Source: Craterostigma plantagineum (taxonomy: Eukaryota > Streptophyta > Magnoliopsida > Lamiales > Linderniaceae). From it: DNA of 64,000 nt. Of the stretch, positions 1-10,614 are shown in pieces. Within the stretch, counting starts at the first letter, position 1, and the number at the start of each line of letters is the position of its first letter. The position numbers and the translations under genes are program-made. The DNA lies in the NCBI GenBank assembly GCA_027422505.1, contig JAPQWV010000001.1, forward strand, positions 7,626,001 to 7,690,000, read 5' to 3'. The notes below the pieces were generated by a model. That model searched no databases and was not told the DNA's origin. It saw only the letters and a program-made list of their open reading frames with translations.

Positions 1-163
1 ACCGTTTTGCCTCGTTTTTGCTCCGTTTCGCCCGAAACTCGTCCTAGACTCCTTTAACATAAGCATAAGTGTAAATATGGCGAATAAATGCATAAATTCA
101 TTGCTAAAGTTCTATTATACCCCAAATAAATCCTATGATAAATGCATTGAAATACGTTTATCA
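1..163 (-). repeat. 3' LTR of element A, partial
   Basis: Bases 1-163 match the right end of the other LTR of A (to 21728) almost base for base and end in the same TTTATCA. The remaining roughly 1.3 kb of this LTR would lie left of the window. The LTR begins TGAT and ends ATCA, a short terminal inverted repeat. Confidence 0.93.
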
Positions 164-199
164 AACCTCCCCACACTTAAGCATTTGCTTGTCCTCAAG
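164..199 (-). other. 3' polypurine tract module of element A
   Basis: On the minus strand this reads TTGAGGACAA, a short spacer, then TTAAGTGTGGGGAGG directly against the LTR. The G-rich tract is the expected RNase H-resistant primer for plus-strand DNA synthesis. A second copy of the same module lies at 1359-1396. Confidence 0.85.
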
Positions 200-1358
200 T
201 AAATTAAAGTTAAGAAGAGGCATCCAATCAGGATAACGGTACGATTGTTCGCAATTTATCATCAAAGCATAGAAAGCACGATACGAAATCAAGCAAACAA
301 TCACGCACATTACACTAATGATCTGCACTTATCAATCATGAGCTTCCCTAGCGCTGCAAATCGAGACCTATACCTCACAAGGATTCACTCAATTCACTCA
401 AGTGTATAGGCTAGCATATGATGAGTCGCTCAATTCGTGCACTAGTCCAACCCCTACCATAAACTCGCAAGCTAATCGCATTTCTACTATCTAAAGTGGC
501 AAGCATAAATTTGAGGGTCTTTTCGGGTGGACATGGGTCACATAGTTATAAAACGATAAGCATGTAATGGTCACGTAATCTTAGAGCTAGGGCATGTAAG
601 CGAATAGTATCAAAGAACATAGCATAATCAAAATGATAATCACATGCCCCAATATAAGACTCGATATTCTCGCTCTGAAATTCTAGACTTTTCTGCCCGA
701 CCCCCTCGACTCAGTTCCCTTTCATTTTCTGCCCTTTCACCTTAGTTACTCTCTACTTTTATGCACTGCCCTTATTCCCTAAAAACATCAAAGTTCGGCT
801 TTTGTCGCATAGAATACATCGTCACAGCGAATGCCCTGTACCTAAAGATACTTATTACCGAAACCTATATCTTGCCAAAGGGTTATGAGCATGCTTATGA
901 AAGGGATCGGGTCATTTCAGAAAACGGTCAAGTCAGGGACGAGTCATTTCTCGAATAGCAGAGAAGACATCAAATCATACACTGAAACAGTAACTCTCAA
1001 GTTCGACTTCTGTTCTATTCTAATTAATTGGGGTTCATATACTCTCTGGAGGCTTATTCGGGTCAGGGGCATTTTATAACATACGGGGTAAGCAACGAAT
1101 AGGCTCAGGCTCAAAATCTCACAATGACACAGGGTTATGGGTACGTTCTTTCAAAGCAGTGCTATATCTATTCACGCAGATAAGATTCAGTCAGTCATGA
1201 TATCCTAATTGCTCACAGAATTTCATAGAATGCAGACCAACTCGAGATAGGCGCAAACAATCATGCCTGATTCAGTAATTCTTGCCTTTCCAACGAACTC
1301 AACGACTCACGGACACGTCATAAAAATTTAAAAATTTTCACGTAAGTTCTAAAACTAA
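200..1358 (-). other. Non-coding 3' region of element A
   Basis: Between the two polypurine modules of A. Only short open frames occur (up to about 65 codons), none resembling a known protein. No RNA gene or other repeat was recognised. Confidence 0.6.
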
Positions 1359-1396
1359 ATTCCCCTCCCCACACTTAAGTCAGACGTTGTCCTCAA
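1359..1396 (-). other. Second, internal polypurine-tract module of element A
   Basis: The minus strand again reads TTGAGGACAA, a spacer, then TTAAGTGTGGGGAGGGG, about 1.2 kb upstream (in element orientation) of the LTR-adjacent copy and about 265 bp downstream of the ORF-1-like stop codon. It could be a secondary plus-strand primer or an old duplication of the 3' end. Element B has the same arrangement. Confidence 0.6.
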
Positions 1397-1661
1397 CGTA
1401 AAAAAATGATAAAAGCGAAGGAAAAAGAGTTTAAAAGAACGGGACTCCCCTGACGTGGTCGTGTCGTAGTTGTTTATTATGCGCGTGAAGGTCGTGTTGT
1501 AATCCATTATGCGTATCCTGGCGCTAGCTAGAGAGCAATAGACACGAAAAGAGAGTAGTCATAAGATTAACTAGAAACATAGTTATAAGCGCAATGTCAT
1601 AAATGAAACACACGCGACTACGCAAGCAAACGCAATGTCATAAAGGAAAAAGAAGAAATCC

Positions 1662-3002
1662 CTAAGGAGGTGGCTGTGGTGATGGTGGCCTCGGGCGTAG
1701 GAAAGCCATCGATTGCTGGGAATACTTGAGCGCCGTGTCCATGGCTTGAAGGGCCTGGTTATAACGCTCTAGCTCTGCGTCGTAACGGCGGTGGGCTTCC
1801 TCGTTCTGGCGCTCGTACTCTTCCTGTCGGCGCCGAGTCTCTTCGTTGTATCGCCGGAGCTCGTCGTCCCTCTGTAGCAAGTCGGCGTTCATGCGCATCA
1901 TGTCCTGGCGCAGTGCTTCAAGGTCCGCTGTAGACGCGAAGCGGGCGACGCTGGATGACTCGCCGTGGTGGTAGCCGGATGAGTAGGAGGGCCCTGTAGT
2001 CGTCGTGTCTGTCTCCACTGGGTGGGGACCCTCGAGGTAGAGCTGGTCGTCGGGGACAGCCCTGTGGTCGGTCTGGCCGCGATACATCTGGTGCCAGATG
2101 TACACCTTGTTAGCGCGAGTCCAGGTGGGCGCCTTCACGAGCATCTTCATCTTCACTAATACCTCCTCGTTCACGGGGTGGCGCCCGCCTACGATCACCA
2201 TCTCGGGCGCATTCTCTGGCCAGTAGCCTAATCCCTTGATCACCTTGGTGATGAGTGGTCCTACAGCGATCTTCCCATTGCGTCTTGCTTCCGCCAGAGC
2301 GCTGAAGGCGTGGGCCACCGCCATCCCCAAATGGACTCGTTCGCCTCGCTGGAGCTTGGCCAGGTAAAATAAATCGCGGAGGGTGACTGCTCCGTGCGAG
2401 TCGCCCCTCGGTGTAAGCGAGGTCGTCATGAGGCGGTGAATGTAGCGCAGTCCTGGGCTCCTCAGTGCAGACGCCTTCGACGTCTTCCCGCTGTACGCCG
2501 GCTCGCCGGGTCGAGCGATGTCAGCCCAGCAACCCTGTCGTCCGCCCGGTTGATCAAAATACGTCGCGTAGGGCTGGTGTGGGTGTGGGCGTGGTACGCC
2601 AAGTGCATGGCACAGGTTGTCGTCCATCACTATCTGCTCTTCATTGAACGCCCGGAATCTGAGCTTGCTGTCGCCGTATTCGTCGTAGGAGAACGTGGCA
2701 AGGAACTCCAGGGTGAGTTCCTTGTAGGCCGGATCGTCGATGCCCAGGAAGGTGTTCCATCCACTAAGTGATAAGTACTGGGCAACCTGCTGGTCGATGT
2801 GGTGCTTCGCCAGCGTCTCGTGGTCGATTTGGTCCATGGCTATGAACTCCATTCCCTTCAGCCTGGTGTATCGTGCCGTCTGGGCCTCGTCAGTGAACTG
2901 ACTCATGGCTTCTAGCATTGTCGGCGGGGGCCCGCGTCGCCTTTGACGAACCGGCGAACGCGAGGCGGGGTCACGTGAGGCCGAGGATCGACTTCTACCC
3001 AT
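1662..3002 (-). CDS. Athila ORF-1-like protein in the env position of element A
   Basis: About 446 residues from the ATG at 3002; the open frame reaches to 3044, but only via a TTG. Blocks around LTLEFLATFSYDEY, then SKAS, then RYIHRLMTTSL, then a GxITKVIKGLGYW-like stretch follow the order seen in the ATHILA ORF-1 family (unknown function) as I remember it. The last 90 residues are rich in Arg, Glu, Gln and Tyr with an amphipathic look (likely coiled coil), ending in a Pro-rich tail. I see no signal peptide or transmembrane helix, so 'env' describes position only. The frame is uninterrupted although gag-pol of the same copy is broken. A strong splice-acceptor-like sequence lies 6 bases before the ATG. 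Family assignment is by eye. Confidence 0.75.
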   Translation of the reverse strand: MGRSRSSASRDPASRSPVRQRRRGPPPTMLEAMSQFTDEAQTARYTRLKGMEFIAMDQIDHETLAKHHIDQQVAQYLSLSGWNTFLGIDDPAYKELTLEFLATFSYDEYGDSKLRFRAFNEEQIVMDDNLCHALGVPRPHPHQPYATYFDQPGGRQGCWADIARPGEPAYSGKTSKASALRSPGLRYIHRLMTTSLTPRGDSHGAVTLRDLFYLAKLQRGERVHLGMAVAHAFSALAEARRNGKIAVGPLITKVIKGLGYWPENAPEMVIVGGRHPVNEEVLVKMKMLVKAPTWTRANKVYIWHQMYRGQTDHRAVPDDQLYLEGPHPVETDTTTTGPSYSSGYHHGESSSVARFASTADLEALRQDMMRMNADLLQRDDELRRYNEETRRRQEEYERQNEEAHRRYDAELERYNQALQAMDTALKYSQQSMAFLRPRPPSPQPPP

Positions 3003-3007
3003 AGTAC

Positions 3008-3601
3008 CTGAAAGAAAAGTGTGAGCGCAACGAGAATGTAGCAATTAAATTCAAAGCAGCTCGACTCGACCAAAATAGCGACAAAGTAGCAACTTGTATA
3101 TGCAATACACATGAAAGGCGCAAAGTGGCATTTTGTCGAACATGTGGCGTGCAACCAAAATCACTCCATCCAAGTCCAAAATCGAACAAGCTAATGTACC
3201 CAAATATATAATATGATGAATCGAGGCTAATTAACATCATCACAAAACGAAATTCACCAAATAATTCCAGAAATCCCCAATTTTTGAAATTAGGGTTCAT
3301 CGTAAAATCCCCCCAATTGAACCACGAATTCATGTAAATAAGCACACCCAAAGCGTTCATAGCATGTATCTAATTATAAGAGAGCAAGATAAACAACAAT
3401 TGAGGCCCAATTTCAAAAAATCCCCAATTTCGAAAATTAGGGTTCGTCAACGAATCACGAAATTCATCCACACATTAACGTAATCAAGCGATTCTCTAGC
3501 ATCTACGGCACATAGTGAACGAATAATAGCAAATAGCATCCAAAAATTAGCAATTTCTACCACAATTTCGAATTCGAAAGAGATAGGATAAAAAAACATA
3601 C
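3008..3601 (-). other. Candidate intron in the 5' leader of the ORF-1-like gene
   Basis: The minus strand has a near-consensus donor, AAG|GTATGTTTTTT, with the G of GT at 3601, and an acceptor, CTTTTCTTTCAG|GTACTATG, with the last intron base at 3008. The 594-nt interval is AT-rich like plant introns and contains no long frame. Splicing would leave the start codon six bases into the downstream exon. Predicted by eye; there is no transcript evidence here. Confidence 0.55.
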
Positions 3602-3800
3602 CTTGTATTCTTAATCGAATTAAATGGAGGTTGAGGGTGGTGTTGTGGGTGTCGCCGGAGTTGGGGGTGACGGCGGCGGTGGTCGAAGGTGGTGGTTTGA
3701 GAGAGATGAGAGGGAGAGGGGGAGAGAAATCGCGAGAGAGAGGGAGAAAAGAGAAGAAATAGGGAGAAAGAAAGGCAATTTGCCTTTAAAGTCGCAAGCG
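3602..3800 (-). promoter_or_regulatory. Candidate internal promoter and pyrimidine-rich leader for the ORF-1-like gene
   Basis: On the minus strand TTTAAAGG (3783-3790) could serve as a TATA-like element. It is followed at 3690-3777 by an almost pure CT stretch like the pyrimidine patch at many plant transcription starts, and then by the donor of the candidate intron. The GTCACGGCCGTGAC repeat array starts about ten bases upstream, as it does beside the LTR TATA box. The alternative is that the frame is expressed from the LTR transcript by splicing. Confidence 0.4.
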
Positions 3801-4190
3801 TCACGGCCGTGACCAATGGGTCACTGGCCGTGACGCGAGGCAGTGTTGCCTCTGTCGCCTGTCACGGCCGTGACGTTCGCGTCATAGGCCGTGACCAAGT
3901 CGAGATGAATTTTTTTTTTATTTATTTATTTATTTTATTTTATTTTCAATAAAGTCACGACCGTGACGGCTTAAGCCGTTGGCCGTGACATGAGGCAGAA
4001 AGGGTCACTGGAGGGTGTCACGACCGTGACTGCTTAAGCAGTTGGCCGTGACAAGTGGCAGAGTGCTCGAATTGAGGTCCCTCTAGGTCACGGCCGTGAT
4101 GTCTTAGGCCATTGACCGTGACGTGGGGCAGTAGAGGCCCCTGGAAGGAGTCACGGCCGTGACCTGTTAAGCAGTTGGCCGTGACCATCT
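3797..4190. repeat. Internal array of GTCACGGCCGTGAC palindromes, element A
   Basis: About six units at roughly 63-86-bp spacing. Each has a perfect or near-perfect palindrome GTCACGGCCGTGAC (or GTCACGACCGTGAC) followed within 25 bases by a second half GGCCGTGAC. Several units carry a further inverted pair such as GCTTAAGC between them. A (T/A)n stretch lies at 3908-3950. The same palindrome fills the U3 part of A's LTR (21210-21540). Confidence 0.85.
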
Positions 4191-4234
4191 TTTTTTTTTA
4201 TTAAGGTAGTGCCTAAGACATAAATGAAAATACA

Positions 4235-4258
4235 TGGGTTGCCTCCCAAGAAGCGCTT
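4235..4258 (-). other. Conserved hairpin downstream of integrase, element A
   Basis: The minus strand reads AAGCGCTT, two bases, then TGGGAGGCAACCCA, which folds as a short TGGG/CCCA stem with an AGGCAA loop. It lies just past the integrase stop (4295). Element B has the same block at 14284-14309 although the surrounding DNA differs. Confidence 0.6.
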
Positions 4259-4294
4259 ACTTTACCGTCGTTAGCCGGACGTCTTTCTGTTCGC

Positions 4295-5805
4295 TCACAT
4301 CTGGAAGTCCAGGTACAGCACTTCCTTCTCGGTCACGTCTTCCTTGCCTGCGTGATAATGCTTTAACCAATGGCCGTTCACCTTAAAAGTCCCCTGCTCC
4401 ATACCTGAAATCTCAACAGTACCGTAAGGGAAAACACGGGTGACAGTGAACGGTCCTGACCAGCGTGATCTAAGCTTGCCAGGAAAAAGCCTAAGTCGAG
4501 AGTTAAAAGAAGGACTTGGTCCCCCTCTTGAAACTCTCGTCTTTGCCTAATCTTTTTATCGTGATAGGCTTTGGAGCGTTCCTTATACATGCGAGCGTTA
4601 TCGTAAGCCGATAAACGCCACTCGTCTAACTCGTTGATTTGGAGTTGCCGCTTTCCGCCGGCGTTCCCCAAATCAAGATCCAAGGACTTGATGGCCCAAT
4701 ATTCCTTATGCTCTATTTCTACGGGAAGATGGCATGCTTTTCCATAGACTAATCTATATGGTGTAGTCCCTATGGGAGTCTTATATGCAGTTCTATATGC
4801 CCAAAGTGCATCATTCAACTTATTTGCCCACTCCCTACGGTTTCCTTCTATGGTCTTTTCTAGGATGCGTTTCAACTCACGGTTCACTACTTCGACTTGG
4901 CAACTAGCTTGGGGGTGGTACGGGGTGGATAGGCTGTGTCTAACACCATAACGTTCTAGTGTGCGTGCAAACTGGGTGTTGCAAAAGTGAGTGCCTCTAT
5001 CACTAATAATGCATCTAGGTGCCCCGAAACGTGAAAACAATGCTCGCAAGAATCTAACGACTACCCTAGCATCATTCGTGGGTAAGGCTTGCGCCTCGGC
5101 CCACTTAGAAACATAATCGACAGCGACTAGGATGTACTTATTGTTGTACGAGCTAGGAAATGGACCCATAAAATCTATACTCCATACATCGAAAATTTCA
5201 AAAACTAAGATGAAGTTCTGGGGCATTTCATCGCGTTTCGAGAGATTACCTGCGCGCTGACACTGATCACAAGTGTCAACGTACCTTTGGGCGTCCTTGA
5301 AGATCTTGGGCCAGTAGAATCCGCTCTCCAACACCTTCTGAGCGGTACGATTTGCTGCATAGTGTCCTCCGGTCGGTCCGTTGTGGCAATGTCTAAGGAT
5401 CTGCGTCGATTCTGGTGCCACCACACATCGCCGTATCACCTGGTCTGCACATCGCCTGAAAAGATACGGGTCTTCCCAAAAGTAGTATCTCAAATCAGAA
5501 AAGAATTTCTTCTTTTGCTGACTCGTGTACTCCTTTGGTAGTACCTTCGCAACAAGATAGTTAGCGTAATCTGCAAACCAGGGAGTGTCGTCACTTACCA
5601 CATGTATCGAGTAAAGGTGCTCGTCTGGGAACCGATCGTGTATCGCCCTTTCGTCCTTATGGTATATCTCGGACTCCTCTAGTCGAGAGAGATGATCAGC
5701 CGCCAGGTTCTCTGCACCCTTCTTGTCGCGGATCTCTATGTCGAACTCTTGCAGTAGCAGGATCCACCTGATCGGCCGTGGCTTGGCATCGGGCTTTGCT
5801 AACAA
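4295..5805 (-). pseudogene. pol: RNase H end and integrase of element A (frameshifted)
   Basis: The frame 5805-4378 carries the end of RNase H ([10 protein letters not shown]) and the integrase zinc-binding H-H-C-C segment ([10 protein letters not shown], then CDQCQRAG). The catalytic core follows with D in IDFMGPF, D in ISDRGTHF and E in QVEVVNRE. Two single-base breaks are visible. One, near 5830, separates it from the RT frame. The other, in a T run near 4513, throws the last 70 or so residues into another frame, which can be followed to a stop at 4295-4297. The catalytic residues are present, but the protein is not continuous. 5805 is only where the open frame begins, not a start codon. 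Confidence 0.85.
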
Positions 5806-7274
5806 GTACTTAAGAGCAGAGTGGTCAGTAAAAAAATAACTTTAGATAGGATCAGATATGACCTGAACTTGTCGAAAGCAAAGACAACGGCCAACAGCTC
5901 CTTTTCAGTGGTCGTGTAATTGGCCTGGGCTGCGTCTAGCATCTTACTCGCATAGTATATCGGCCTGAAGTGGTTGTCCTTACGCTGCCCTAGCACGGCC
6001 CCAACTGCATAGTCACTAGCATCGCACATTAGTTCAAAGGGCAGCCCCCAATCAGGGGCTACCATAATAGGTGCTGCGACTAAACGCTTCTTAAGCAAAT
6101 TAAAAGCATGCAGACACTCGTTATTAAATTCAAATGGGGCATCTTTTTCTAGCAACCTAGACATGGGTCTCGTGATCTTAGAAAAATCTTTAATAAACCT
6201 ACGATAAAACCCCGCATGTCCTAGAAAACTTCTAATCGACTTCACGTTCGAGGGGACAGGCAATTTTTCTATAGTTTCTAACTTAGCCCAGTCCACTTCG
6301 ATTCCTTTAGAGGAGATCTTGTGACCGAGAACTATACCCTCTCGAACCATGAAGTGGCACTTCTCCCAATTAAGTGCCAAGTTCGTCTCCTCGCATCGTG
6401 CGAGTACGAGCTTCAGATTCGATAAGCATGCATCAAACGACGACCCGAAAACAGAAAAATCGTCCATAAATACCTCCATTACCTCACCTACCAATTCGTC
6501 GAATATGGCCATCATGCATCGCTGGAAGGTGGCTGGGGCATTGCATAAGCCGAACGGCATCCTTCGGTATGCAAACGTTCCGAACGGGCACGTAAAAGTG
6601 GTCTTCTCCTGGTCCTCAGGTGCTATAGGAATCTGTAGGTAACCTGACAAACCATCAAGGAAACAATAAAATGAGTGACCGGCTAACTTTTCTAACATTT
6701 GGTCGATAAAAGGTAAAGGGAAATTATCCTTTCGCGTGGCATCATTCAACTTCCTGTAGTCGATGCAGACGCGCCATCCGATCACGGTCCTAGTCGGGAT
6801 CAGTTCGTTCTTGTCGTTGGTGACGACCGTCATGCCTCCCTTCTTCGGGACCACCCGGACCGGCCTGACCCACGCGCTGTCTGAGATGGGATAGATCATC
6901 CCCGCGTCTAGCAATTTGATCACCTCCTTCTTGACAACGTCCTTCATGTTGGGATTGAGGCGCCTTTGACGTTGAGCGACCGTCTTGAAGTTGTCCTCCA
7001 TGAGGATCTTGTGCGTGCAGTAGCTCGGATTGATACCCCTTATGTCGGATATCTTCCACGCCAAAGCCTTCTTGTGCGCCTTCAACACGTCTAAGAGCTG
7101 GCTTTTCTGTCCGTCGTCGAGGCTCGACGAGATGATGACCGGCAGCCCTCCATTGCTGCTAAGGAACGCGTACTCGAGATGTTCGGGCAGCGGCTTCAAT
7201 TCCAGGACCGGTGGCTCCTCGACCGAGCTCTTTTCCTTGTCCTCTTCGCTGCTCTTGTCGATGGCTATTACGGG
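5799..7274 (-). pseudogene. pol: Reverse transcriptase / RNase H part of element A pol, split by B
   Basis: Gypsy RT with the usual blocks: GWRVCIDYRKLN, FCFLDGLSGY, TTFTCPFGTFAYRRMPFGLCNAPATF and the catalytic VFMDDFSVFG. The RNase H start ([18 protein letters not shown]) and [18 protein letters not shown] follow. Its 5' end is cut at the TSD by element B; the open frame runs on to 7331 only through B's LTR. The frame ends at 5799 because of a one-base loss in a T run shortly before. The upstream half (protease) is at 17411-18066. Confidence 0.9.
7270..7274. repeat. Target-site duplication of element B (left copy)
   Basis: ACGGG directly before the first TG of B's 5' LTR; the same five bases follow the last CA of its 3' LTR at 17411-17415. 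Confidence 0.92.
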
Positions 7275-8819
7275 TGATAAGAATACAAAAATACATGATA
7301 TTTGGGCACGTACTATTTCGATTTGTAACATATATTGTGCTAATTCTACTTTATTTTATGTTTGATCTCAAAAGAACAGTAAAGAGAAGATGATGGCTTT
7401 GCATGTGTTTATGTGGATAACAAATCATCTACGGAGTCACTAAGAGATAAGGAAATAAAAAAATGAAAAGACCCAAAGGGGCTTGTGACAAGATATCATA
7501 CACGCACAAATTGTTTGTGTGGAGCCTACAACATCAATCATTGATACAACAAGAACGAAGAAGCACTTACATAAAAGCTTGAGCACATAATATCACTTTC
7601 AATGAGGAGTCATCAAACTCTCGAGCAGAATATCACGCGCGCGGCTCAATGAAGAAATATTACAAAGAGAATCATCTTATGGCTGCATGGTGTGGATTTT
7701 TAGACGGCTGTGCAAGAAAAGAAAAAAAAAAAGAAAACAAAGAAGAGAAGATTAGCAAGCATCTCACAATCAAGCAAACAGCTCAAGATCGATACACACT
7801 GCTCGAGGAAGGAAAAATAAGGAAAAGAGAGATACACATATTGATCTTATGGCTGCGCAAGATATCTTATGGCTGCACTTGTCGCTGAAATAAGAAAAAG
7901 ATGGATCCGACCATTTGCTATATAAGCGATCGAGTGAGAGTGAGTAAAAGAAACATGAGTACTTTCTTTTCTTTCTATATATTTTATAGAGCAGCGAGAG
8001 TTTTAGCAGTGGAGAAGAGTCTTAGAGATAACGAGTCATGTAGCTAGTAATTTCAAGTCTGTTCCTTATTCTGTCGTTTATTTTTCAGATTTTGTCAAGT
8101 TTGCAATTTCGTGTGGTCTTATTTCACAGTTCAAGTCCCTAGTTAATTATCATAATCTCTGGTCCAATCCCAAGCTAAGCTAGCCCTTTATTTCACTAAT
8201 TATCAAGAAGCTTCTTCGTCACTTAGTAGCATATGTGAGAGCAAATCATTTCTTACGTATTGTTTGTGTTTAAATATTATTAAAGCAGCTTTGAATCATG
8301 TCTGTTGTTCACCACACGAGTTTTATTAAGTGTAGTTATATCACAGTTTGAAAACTGAGCTGTGTGTGTAATAAATTTCTTCACTGAGATTACTCACGAA
8401 TGTTTTCCATCGGTTCAACACTGGGATTAAGCCAATCCATTTACTCATTTCTGCCATGCGCTTGTCAGAGATAAAAATTACACTGGTCGTAAGTTTATTT
8501 TCGATCTATTCAATATGTCGATTATTTCATATACGTATCGATTTAATATGTTTATTGGGCAATCCCTTCGACTTTTATTCAGTTTCGATATTTAGTCTTC
8601 TTTTCGTTCGCTAGTGCGTTCAAAACCAACAAGAAAACCCCCCATTAATACTATAACTATTATTATCATATTATTATTAATACTATTATTGTTATTATTA
8701 TATTGTTAGCGATCGAATTAGAAACTAGAAATAAATCAACCATTTTCCCTGGACGATCCTTACTTACGCTATACTAGTGAGGTTATAAATTTTATTTTTG
8801 GCCGTTTACGACGCGACCA
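7275..8819 (+). repeat. 5' LTR of element B
   Basis: 1545 bp, starts TGATAAGAATAC and ends GACGCGACCA. It contains a TATA box (TATATAAG, 7919-7926) and a low-complexity (TTA)n stretch at 8650-8707. Nearly identical to 15872-17410. Confidence 0.95.
7919..7926 (+). promoter_or_regulatory. TATA box in the 5' LTR of B
   Basis: TATATAAG in a GC-poor context about 640 bp into the LTR. The cognate copy in the 3' LTR is at 16515-16522. This is the most likely Pol II start region for the genomic RNA. Confidence 0.6.
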
Positions 8820-8824
8820 AATTT

Positions 8825-8842
8825 TGGCGCCGTTGCCGGGGA
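8825..8842 (+). other. Primer-binding site of B (tRNA-Asp)
   Basis: TGGCGCCGTTGCCGGGGA lies five bases after the LTR. It is complementary to the 3' end of plant tRNA-Asp, the usual primer of Athila-type elements. Confidence 0.9.
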
Positions 8843-8898
8843 AGGTGGTGTCTTAATTGATTTAATTCTACTTCTAATTCGATATTTTGTTCTAGTTT

Positions 8899-10614
8899 AT
8901 GCCCCGATCTTCTCGAACAGGTATATTAATATTCGATCCAGAAATCGAGAGGACCGCGAGGGCTAATCGAAAGGCAAAAAGACAATAAGATTCGACTATA
9001 TCAATATCTAGCACGGAATCCAAACACGAATTTTCAGCAAGCGACATGGAGGAAACCGAACAGCAACAACCACTCCGTCTTACGTTGAGGGATATGGCTA
9101 CGCCGGATGTTAATCAGCGGCCGCTTTACATTGAATTTCCCATTCTTCAAACACCTTTCGAATTAAAATCAGGATTAATTCATTTACTTCCTACTTTTCA
9201 TGGTAACCCAGGTGAAGATCCGCACGAGCACTTGAAGGAGTTTCACATGGTTTGCTCAACCATGAAGCCAAACGGGGTCACGGAAGATCAGATAAGTCTT
9301 CGTGCATTTCCGTTCTCGCTGGCGGATCATGCAAAAGACTGGTTATACTACTTACCATCGGGTTCAATTACTACGTGGGCCGAACTTAAAAAACAATTTC
9401 TTGCAAAATTTTTCCCTGCATCTCGTGCCGCAAACATTCGTAAGGAAATCTACGGGATTCGACAAATGATTGGAGAAACCCTGCACGAATACTGGGAAAG
9501 ATTCAAGCGACTTTGTGCAAGTTGTCCATATCACCAAATTTCAGAGTTAGCGCTTATCCAATATTTCTATGAAGGATTGCTACCCATGGAGAGAAACATG
9601 ATTGACGCAGCAAGTGGAGGAGCGTTGGTCGATAAAACGGCAGACGAGGCACGACGACTGATCTCAAGCATGGCTACAAATGCGCAACAATTTGGAACAC
9701 GTCAAGATGTAGGCCAACAAAGGATGGGCGAGGTAAGTACTACTTCATTCGAGCAAAAATTAGATTCACTAACATCTCTTGTGGAAAAACTTGTGATTGG
9801 AAAAACGAGTCAGGTAAAGGCTTGTGGCATATGTACATTTGTTGGACATGCAACAACGAATTGTCCTTCACTTCAGTTTGATCTTAGCGAGCAAGCCAAT
9901 GCAATTGGAGGATACACAGGACCATCTCAGAGGCGCTATGATCCATACTCAAGTCAATACAATCCCGGATGGCGTGACCACCCAAATCTGAGTTACGGAA
10001 ATCGACCGCCAGGTTTCATGCAGCAAGCACCAAGGCCACCAAATCCTCCACAACAAGCCGCATCAAAACCAGGTATGTCTTTGGAGGATATTGCTAAGAA
10101 TTTAGCAACTAGTACTGCCACTTTTCAACAGGAAACTCGATCAAGCATTAACGAAACGCGCTCAAGCATGCACAACTTAGAAAGGCAAGTGTCTCAACTC
10201 GCAGCACAAATGAGTCAAATGCAGAACGAGAAAGGAAAACTACCGGCCCAAGTTGAGATCAATCCTAGAGAGAATGTGAGTATAATGACTCTTCGAAACG
10301 GAAAAGAGGTAGGACCGACAACTCATGAAGAGGGCCCTTCAAAAACTCTTGGTGATAAGCAAAAAGATAAAGGAATGAAGGTAAGTAATAACACTAATAT
10401 CGATAAACCTAATATTGTTATTCCTCCACCTTTTCCTGGAAGGTTTGCTAGGGTAAAACAAGAAGAAGAAGAAAAGAGCATAATGGAGACCTTCAGCAAA
10501 GTTGAGATCAACATTCCACTGTTGGATGCTATCAAGCAAATCCCACGCTACGCAAAATTTTTAAGGAAATGTGCTCGAACAAAAGGAAACACAAAGCCGA
10601 AGGAAAAATCCTAG
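8899..10614 (+). pseudogene. gag: gag of element B with an early stop
   Basis: The ATG at 8899 opens MPRSSRTG...FDPEIERTARANR, the start expected for Athila-type gag. A TAA at 8986-8988 interrupts it, and the same frame continues to the next ATG at 9046 and on to 10614. The body has the retrotransposon gag domain (WAELKKQFLAKFFP, then LHEYWERFKRLCASCP) and a CCHC knuckle CGICTFVGHATTNC at about residue 311. Coiled-coil-like QLAAQMSQMQ repeats follow. Translation could still begin at 9046 (522 residues), losing 49 N-terminal residues. A one-base loss near 10565 moves protease into another frame. Confidence 0.85.

Noticed and set aside
7275..7331. N-terminal extension of the A reverse-transcriptase frame (and the 17383-17410 tail of protease)
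   Set aside because: These residues are translated from B's LTR, not from element A.
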